Assembly (NCBI RefSeq): GCF_954871325.1
Contig: NC_088775.1
Location: 49,825,561 to 49,889,560 of the forward strand
Direction: 5' to 3'
Length of the DNA stretch: 64,000 nt
From: Gordionus sp. m RMFG-2023
Taxonomy: Eukaryota > Nematomorpha > Gordioida > Chordodea > Parachordodidae
Notes under the pieces: generated by a model
What the model saw: the letters and a program-made list of their open reading frames with translations, nothing else
What the model was told of the DNA's origin: nothing
The model's database searches: none
Shown: one piece after another, positions 56,779 to 64,000 of the stretch
Numbering within the stretch: position 1 is the stretch's first letter
Layout: the number at the start of each line of letters is the position of its first letter
Position numbers and translations under genes: made by a program

Positions 56779-57925
56779 TATCACTTAATAGTCTTTGTTT
56801 TAAAGGTATCTATATATATAAATCAAATTTAGCCAATAGTATTCCTTTAAAAAATATTCGTCCAATAAAAATCATCATAACTTATTCGGTCTAATGATAA
56901 TATCAAAACATTCATTCACTTAACTTACCATTAACATCTCATAGATCATAAACATATATACTAAAATTCTTACAGTTGAGATATTCATTTTTCAAAAGTA
57001 TAACTTAATTTTTAACAAATTTTATCTAGATAAATAAAATCTAAAAACTCTGGAGAACATTGTACAAGGAGTGCTTTGTGCCATCCATTATAAATATTCC
57101 CACAATCTAATAAATATTTTATACAATTATAAACCTTTGTTACAATCTTTAAAAAAATTGAAAGTGGTCCGAGCAAAAATTGGGATGAGTATTAAATAAA
57201 TTCCCATTGGGCCTGAAAATATTGTTATTTGCAGACCTATGGTGGTAAATGCATGGAAAAATAAAAGTGGCAGACGCATATCATTTATAAATGGATTCTT
57301 TGGCAGAGGTAAAATCCATTGATCTGCTTTTCCGATGTTATCCTGACTAGAGGTGTGCAATGGACAGGTTTTGTGCACCTTCCTGCTCATTTATTTAAAA
57401 ATTTTGTTTAACTTACCTGTCTAATGTTTAAAAATATTTGGCTCTTTATGTATTATTTTAATGTTTTTTTTACTAAAACTTAAAATTATGAAATTAAAAA
57501 ATAATAAAAAAATTTAATTTTTTATTAAAATCTATATACAAATATGATAAAATATTATTATTCAAAAATTAACATTATAATATAGAGAATATAATAAAAT
57601 ATATCATATATCAGTTTAAGTTAAAAAAAAAAGATTGATACAAATGTAGATTTTTATAAAAAGAAAAAAACATATTTTTTTAAAAAAAGGAAAAATATGA
57701 AATGGCGAGGTCGGGCCATGATGTTTTAAATATTTGATAATTAGATCTAATTATAGATATGGTAATTTTCTACTTGAGTTAATAAAATGGAGGAAGGTAT
57801 GATTTTTTTATTGATTTGTATATTAGCTGCTATGGGAACAAAGTGATTATCACACATTAGGTGTGTGTATTTTATATTTTTTAGAGATTCGGTTCTGTTA
57901 AGGGGGATCATGGGAATTATTAGAT
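56779..57925. other. AT-rich flank with a LINE-B-like scrap and possible hAT end
   Basis: 57060-57135 resembles 60490-60600 (AAGGAATGCTTTGTG-like word, CACAATCTAATA.ATATTT), so it probably belongs to the same LINE family. At 57348 a TAGAGGTGTGCAATGG sequence looks like a hAT end. The open frame on the minus strand at 57127-57390 shows no clear motif. Confidence 0.4.
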
Positions 57926-57929
57926 GGAG

Positions 57930-59870
57930 CCATGGGATTAATGCAGGTAAAATCTCACATTAAAGGCTTTCCCATGAAAAAAAGGTACGACGGTTTTACC
58001 ATCAGAGCGTTTTTTATCTAAAAAGAATGTGGGTTCTAAAATACAGGGAAAATTGGCTTTATTTAAAAAAGAAGCTATTATTGCATTTTTTTATCATGTC
58101 GTCTCTGATTTTTGATATAAATTTACAATGGACAGCGTGTCTCCCATACGCGTCTGCCGATTGATTGCATTTAATGCTAATATAATGGTTTAGAAAAGGT
58201 ACTCCCAAGAGTAAATTGATTGCATAACGAAAAGCGTCGTTATCTATTAGCTAGTTATTTATAATGCTGGGATATGAATCTTATCATTCTTGGCCAGAGT
58301 TGTTGAAATTAACAGATTTTAGGAGGGATTTATATTGGTGATCATCGCTCAAGTTGAGTTAAGCTAAGGAACGAGATACCAATCCTTGATCCCAATCTTT
58401 TTGATTCGTTGAATCTGGTGGGGCTGTGTTTGGTAAGACATTAATATTCCAACAACGTAAGGCTTCATCTAATAAATTATCTTTGTCGATGGTAATAATT
58501 TGCGAAGTAATGTCTTTTACTGATAAGGTTGATGAGATGAAGGAAACAAGTGCTACACTTAATGCCGATCTTAGGCCTAGTCCTCCGGATTTAAATGGAG
58601 AGTTGCCTGAAGCCATGAGTTAGAATCGAGTTTGATGTTTAACTCTGTCATCATTTATAGAATAATTTGTTCATATTCTTTTAAAAGAATTTCAAAAGAG
58701 AAGGCACCAGATGTTTTTAAACAATACTGGATTTGTGGTATTAAAAGGGCGTTTTTAAGAATGTAATATGTTTGATGGATGGGTAATTTTTTTATGATCG
58801 ATAGTTTGGGGTATAGTGATTGAAGGTGATTATTTAAAAAATTAAAAACTCCCTCTGCACCTCCCAATGGGGCTCATAATATACTGAAATCTTGTAAGGG
58901 TGTCCATCTAAAGTTATCTAATATGGTGTCTGTTGGAGGCGGAGAAGGATAAATTTCGCATTTATTTATATAGGATAAATTAAGTTCATCAAAGTGTGAT
59001 TATATCTAGACAATTCTGGATTGAAGAAATGGTCCCCGATATAGTACAATTGTCAAGGTACCAAACGTGTAGATTGAGTTTGCATGAAAGAGCGATATCA
59101 CTTATTAGGTGTTTAAGGGTATAGCAAAAAAGTAGTGGTCCTAATGGGTCACCCTGTTGGAGGCCTTCTGCAGAATTAATAATATAATCATTAAATTTGA
59201 GTAAGGAAGGAATGCCATAGCTAAGATGGATGTATTTGTGTCAGGGAATGTTTCAAAGAAAGTATCGATCATTTTATTCCTATTAATTGAATTAAAGGCA
59301 TTGGATATGTCTAGTTTTGCTATATAATCTTCAGGTTTGAGGTTAGATAAAACTAGTCGACTGCAATGAATTGCAGCTTCACCGCCTCCTTTTACTCCAA
59401 ATCCCACTTGGTAAGATTTGAGTCGATTACAAATAATTTTTGAAATGGTTCGTCGGTAGAAAATTCAAATAACTATTGGGCGCACTTTATTTTCAGCTTT
59501 TTCAAGCGCAATTAGTTGAGCACCAAAGATTATTGGTGCTAGTTTATGTGGTAATTTCCCATTGATAATAAGATTAAATATTTTCGTTAAAGAATTAAGT
59601 AGAAATTCGGAACTGTCTAAATCCAAGAGGTCAATAATAAATGAGGGTCGATGGTAATCCAGTCCTGGAGCAGAATCGTTTAAAAGATTTAATAGCGGTT
59701 AAGGCTTTTCCGGGAGTGATATTTATCTTTGAATATATTATAGGCAGTATTTGAGGAGTGTATTTGGGCTTGGATGTTTTTCTAAAAGTTGATTTCTTGT
59801 GGTGATATTATCGGGTGCTAAAGTGTTTGCGCTAGCTAGAGCTGAGAGCTCCTTTTAGATTGAAATTATT
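57930..59870 (-). pseudogene. LINE-B copy 3: reverse transcriptase, minus strand
   Basis: Minus-strand order: PSFIIDLLDLDSSEFLLNSL, KLAPIIFGAQLIALEKAENK (fingers), YQVGFGVKGGGEAAIHCSRL, YIAKLDISNAFNSINRNKMI (motif A, LDISNAFN), FNDYIINSAEGLQQGDPLGP (motif B), VWYLDNCTISGTISS (motif C, second Asp replaced by Asn), LGGAEGVFNFLNNHLQS, KKLPIHQTYYILKNALLIPQ, GGLGLRSALSVALVSFIS. Near the 3' end comes KRSDGKTVVPFFHGKAFNV, which parallels the PD/DG nuclease-like tail of copy 1. Stops and shifts are fewer than in the other copies. It is a different subfamily from copy 1. Confidence 0.87.
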
Positions 59871-60188
59871 AATAAAAAATAATATATAATAATAAATAGA
59901 AGTCAGTTGCTCATTTTGCCTGAAATATATTTCAAATTCACCTGCCCATTATTTTAGAAATATTTTTTAACCCTCCCACTCACCAACCCAATATCCTTTA
60001 GTCTATCCCCAGAATAGGTGGGTTTAAGTTAGGCAAAACCCTCTAGCAAGAAATATTTTTTAGGTTTTAAATTGCAAATGAATGTATAAAAATTCATTTA
60101 GGAATATTTTTTTTACTGAGCATATAAATATAATTTTTACAAAAATTCATATGTTCCGATTATATTATATTAAAAGTAATGAATATAT

Positions 60189-60415
60189 CAGAGACCTGTA
60201 GGTAGCATTTACACAACCTGCCTTGGATTTTTTTAAAAAATATTTTTGGAATGGCCTGGTCTGGACTTTTTTAAAATATATTTTATTTATTTTCATTTTT
60301 ATAGATAACAATGGCTATTTAAAATATACAGCCCGACCTGGTTTAAAATTTTTAGGCCCGGCCCGGGTATATTTAAAAAAAATAAAAATATGGCCTGACA
60401 CCTGTACCTGTATCA
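60189..60415. mobile_element. MITE with CAGAGACCTGTAGG end
   Basis: The left end CAGAGACCTGTAGG resembles the MITE at 21119. The interior has GGCCCGGCCCGGG, and the right side ends near GACACCTGTACCTGTATCA. GAATATAT upstream and AAATATAT downstream may be a 7-of-8 target duplication, but low complexity makes this weak. Confidence 0.5.
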
Positions 60416-60429
60416 AAATATATTTTCTT

Positions 60430-61439
60430 ATAATAAAGATCATTTTGATTAATGGATCCATATCACGAGAAGATGCAAACTTATTCAAAACCTTGTGGAT
60501 AACATTTTACCAAGGAATGCTTTGTGGCTTCCATTGATAATAATAAAACCCTTATAGAAGGATACATTCTCACAATCTAATAGATATTTACATTTCATAT
60601 GATTACGCGCTGATGTCCCGATGTCCCACAAGTGGCAATACTATTCTCCTCAATTTGATGATGGATAAATCAGAAATAACCCTATATGAGGTAATCAGAA
60701 ATTTAACTGAACAAATATTTAAAACATGCTTGAATACACTTTTTTTAATATTAATTCCCTTATTTTTTTAATTTTTATTTATGTAATCAATAATCTGCTA
60801 GATGAGGGTTTTGTATATTGTTGTCATGGACATAGATTTTGGATTTGGACTTATTAAGAATGAGTCTTTTAAAATTGGCTTCAAGAAATTGAAAACCAAT
60901 TATTTTAGGAAGACCATCACAGATTGTTCCTTTATCAAGATACCAAATATTTATATCCAAATAAATTTAGATTTAAGATAATGGATGAGATAATGAATAG
61001 GTAAAATAAACGAGGACGTGTGCCCCCTGCTGGATCCTTAAGTCAGAATCTATGACATGTGGAATGATACATTATTTCTCTAGGAATTTTGAATAAACAG
61101 GAAATTTGGGTTAAAAACAATTTATGAAATGTTCACGTAATTTGCTATTGAAAGCATTTTTAAAGTCTACTTTGATCATGTTAAGAGGAGGGTTTTGGAT
61201 ATAATACAAATGGCATGTGAAGCTATTTTGCCTTCTCTCGACACTAAATCCTGATTGATACATATACTTAATAAGTTAAGACCCTGGGTTTTGACCCGTG
61301 GCTATTATTTTTGCTAATAATCTTTAATTAGTCCATTGTAATGGAGTTGATACCACCATAGTGTTTGTGAGATAATCAGGTTTGCCCCCATAATTGATTC
61401 GAATCTATAATGGCAGGTCTTTTTTAAATGAGTATTTAG
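60430..61439 (-). pseudogene. LINE-B copy 4: reverse transcriptase, minus strand, split by hAT-D2
   Basis: Minus-strand blocks: GANLIIS (fingers), YQSGFSVERRQNSFTCHLYY, LNMIKVDFKNAFNSKLREHF (motif A), DSDLRIQQGA (motif B), NIWYLDKGTICDGLPKI (motif C with Lys for the second Asp), FKRLILNKSKSKIY. Decay is strong. The reading may continue beyond hAT-D2 at 62657-62776 (FNKFSTSRYNGFAFSFRIKS), but that part does not clearly match the family. Confidence 0.78.
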
Positions 61440-62648
61440 CAGAGTTGTTAATCGCTACTTTTAAAAGTAGCGTTACCGCTATCGCTATTTATCAAAAAAT
61501 TAGCGCGCTACCGCTTATCGCTATTTTTCAAAAAAGTAGCGCGCTATTAGCTACTATTTTTTAAAAGTAGCTTTAGCTACTTTTTAAGCTACTTTTTATA
61601 AAAAAAAATTAGAAACAAATTTGTTTTATTTTTTGCTTATAATGTTATTGTATAGTAAATATATAAAAATAAACATTTATAAATATTAAAATATAGTTAG
61701 TTTTGATTATAAAAAATTTTATGTAATAAAAATAAATATTTATGGTAATTTGTTGCATTTTATAAGTTTTTACCTTGTGTTATGTGTCTAACTATCTGCC
61801 GTGGTACATATATATGATATCTCTGATAACTCTACTATTAGAGCATCTTTCATCACTTTAAAGTTATTTGCTATTTTATTCATTAGTGTCTGGCCACATA
61901 AAATTGTTGTACCAGTGGATAGATTTTTAATCATCATAGTAAATGATGGATTAGCAACCAAAGTCATTGGCTGAACTGTATCAGTTATAAAATCAACAAT
62001 AACTATCAGCAAATTTCTGAGAAATATTGGCATTTGTATTATTAATCAATTTGGTTTGAATTGAATTAGTCTTTTTGGGTAGAGTCGCCTATATCAAAAT
62101 ATTTAGATGTTTCTCCATTTCCTTAAAACTATTGGCATGAACAGTCTTATAAAATAAATACTATTAGAATGTAAAAATGACAATTTACCTTTAGGTGTTT
62201 CTTGATATTAACTAGATTGATTTATGATATATTTTTTCTACATTTTAAACAAATAAATTTGGAGCTAGTTTAGGTTTTAATATTTATTTAAAAAATTTTT
62301 CAAATCTAGGGAATAGGAAATTTGTATTATAGCTATTAAGAACATTTCCTTCCTGGTATCTTCCATTTCATTAATATCATTGTCTGAATCACTTTCAACG
62401 ATTTGGATATCCATAGGCGATGACATTTTAAATTATTAACACGTGATTTAGGTTTATAATACAAATGAAAATATAAATTACAAATTGAAAATATATTTCA
62501 ATTTCAATAATTATGATATTATATTTAAATTTTCATGTATATACTTACCTTCATTATATTTTTTGAAAGTAGCTAAGTAGTGCGCTAAAAAATTAAATAA
62601 TTACAAAAAAAGTATCCGATATTAGCTATCGCTACTTTAACAACTCTG
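61440..62648 (-). mobile_element. hAT-D2, 1209 bp, exact 8-bp TSD
   Basis: The left end is CAGAGTTGTTAATCGCTAC; the right end, reversed, CAGAGTTGTTAAAGTAGCG. GTATTTAG flanks both sides exactly (61432-61439 and 62649-62656). Subterminal GTAGCGCGCTA words match hAT-D1. The element sits in LINE-B copy 4, as D1 sits in copy 2. It keeps the N-terminal part of the transposase on the minus strand and lacks the C-terminal part, the reverse of D1. Confidence 0.95.
61780..62428 (-). pseudogene. hAT-D2 transposase, N-terminal remnant
   Basis: A start-like piece near 62425 reads MSSPMDIQIVESDSDNDINE (compare MSEIVEDSEISLENE in D1). The main open piece reads IVDFITDTVQPMTLVANPSF, then MMIKNLSTGTTILCGQTLMN, KIANNFKVMKDALIVELSEI and SYICTTADS. 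This is the I.DT.QP...V.NP.F block and the TTA(D) first catalytic strand of BED/Ac-type hATs. Between them lies AT-rich sequence that may contain introns. The second half of the enzyme is deleted. Confidence 0.82.
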
Positions 62649-62779
62649 GTATTTAGGAAGGTTTTTAATGCATTTAAATGATTCATTGAGATGAATGTAG
62701 ATTTTATACGAAATGAGAAGGCAAAACCATTGTATCTGGATGTGGAAAATTTGTTAAAAGAATTGATAAATATCATAAC

Positions 62780-63615
62780 TCACAAATCATATTTTTTTTA
62801 TTTCATATTTTCCATAATATATTTGGCCTTTTTTCTAAAAATTTAAAAAAATCTTGGAAGAATGAATACAGATAATCTATTCCTCTCATTTGACTATTCT
62901 GATTCATCCATCGTCAAATAAAGGTATAATTTATTATTTATCCATAGGGAAAAATTTTTGATTCCTCGTCATTCTTGACGGGCTATCAGCTAATAGTAAA
63001 TATTTGTATAATTTTTATTTCTCATTGTTCCTGCTCAATAAAATTAGCTATTGAAAGTATAGTCATTTATATTATGGCAATACAAAAATTAATAATATTT
63101 TTATAATATCCGTCCTTAACCTCATACCCATATTATATTTTTATTTAAACTCTGATATCTCATGATTTGTGATCCTTCGCCATGTTATTCAGCACTATTT
63201 GTGATTCATGGGAATTTCTGATACCGCACCATTTGTAATTCCCTGGCTACACTCCCTCCGGCCGAAGGCTGGACATATCAAAAAATAAAAATAAATATTT
63301 TCTCAACATTCAATTCTAAATTGAACTCATATTCAAGTAAATTCAATTCTAATGGGTCATATGACGTGAAACCCAACAAAATCGACTAACATTGCAAAAT
63401 AAAGTTGGTCATTATATTATATATTAAAATTCTTATATTTTCTTACATTTTAGATTATATCTATTTTAGCTTCTGATGAAATTCCAACTATTTCTAGAGA
63501 ATTGAACCTAATATTGACTCCTCTAGGTTTAATGCATTAATATTTTTTAAATTTTTCTTTTGCTTTTATTTTGGAAAACAGACCCTTATGCCTATCGCTT
63601 TATGGTCAGACAGGA
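62780..63615. other. AT-rich stretch, no gene seen
   Basis: No protein motif or element end was identified. A short G/C-richer word, CCTCCGGCCGAAGGCTGG, lies near 63257. Confidence 0.4.
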
Positions 63616-64000
63616 TGATAAAAATATTATTTTAAGATCCTATACACTTTTGCACCAATTTAACCTGGACAGTTATGCCAAACATTAAACGCTTCGATTT
63701 ACGTAATAATCAGTCCAAATTAAGCGCAGAACTCTATCAAGTCATTCAATGCTGACACTTTTGGCAGAAGAATCATTTTGCATTCTTCTTTAAATCAGCT
63801 TTATCGGGACGCAATAGCTACTGTACATAGCTTTAGTAAGGTGTCATCATTCAGTACTTTCACCTGCAACCAGCGTCTACATAACAGGATATTCATTGGA
63901 TGCAAACCCCTCTCAAAAATCGCTGCAACCCTAAATAGGATGAAATTATGCGTGAATTATTTCCTAATCAGACTCAAAACGACCTCCCAATTTAGTTTGT
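63616..64000 (+). other. Coding-like segment running off the window
   Basis: Base composition becomes less AT-rich and several frames are open for 40-60 codons, for example NADTFGRRIILHSSLNQLYR followed by DAIATVHSFSKVSSF. An overlapping frame reads MPNIKRFDLRNNQSKLSAEL. I do not recognise the family. It may be the start of another transposable element or a host exon; the window ends before this can be judged. Confidence 0.3.

Noticed and set aside
57348-60045. A single hAT from TAGAGGTGTGCAA (57348) to CCCTCTA (60045) enclosing LINE-B copy 3
   Set aside because: The ends look alike only over about six bases and the flanking 8 bases (ATCCTGAC, GCAAGAAA) do not match.

Overview
The window is AT-rich eukaryotic DNA made almost entirely of dead, nested transposable elements. 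I found no intact host gene, tRNA or rRNA. Short GT-AG introns in transposase remnants, RTE and other non-LTR retrotransposons, many hAT families, a THAP/P-like transposase, a tRNA-derived SINE-like unit and an internal TTAGGG array point to an animal, probably an invertebrate with vertebrate-type telomere repeats. I cannot name the species.

Left part (0.5-12.8 kb): an RTE LINE on the minus strand is split by a 9.7-kb hAT (1106-10806) flanked by a perfect 8-bp duplication. A second LINE fragment sits inside the same RTE. The hAT itself holds a 22-bp minisatellite, an element whose long inverted arms are ~120-bp tandem arrays, and another hAT. At 14-15.8 kb lies a further hAT transposase remnant. 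At 16.7-18.6 kb is a ~105-bp satellite. At 18.8-24.5 kb is a second arm-array element, whose arms are 14-bp arrays.

Middle (24.7-41.1 kb): a hAT in a tandem duplication; two small fold-back MITEs; a block of direct repeats with a minisatellite, a SINE-like unit and an interstitial telomeric array; a ~1.46-kb Tc1/mariner-type element with well-matched ~119-bp inverted ends inside another tandem array; and a 3.98-kb hAT (36209-40188) with an exact 8-bp duplication that carries palindromic pieces of a THAP/P-type transposase.

Right part (41.4-64 kb): at least four copies of one non-LTR retrotransposon family ('LINE-B'), two of them broken by two copies of one hAT family, each with an exact 8-bp duplication; the most complete hAT transposase of the window (44.7-46.9 kb); and a Tc1/mariner-type element broken by a 1.09-kb hAT deletion derivative, again with an exact duplication.

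The genes do not work together as a pathway. What the window records is an order of insertion: LINEs are mostly the oldest layer, hATs and Tc1-type elements came later, and small MITEs are the innermost. Boundaries backed by target duplications are reliable to the base; other boundaries are approximate and were judged by eye.
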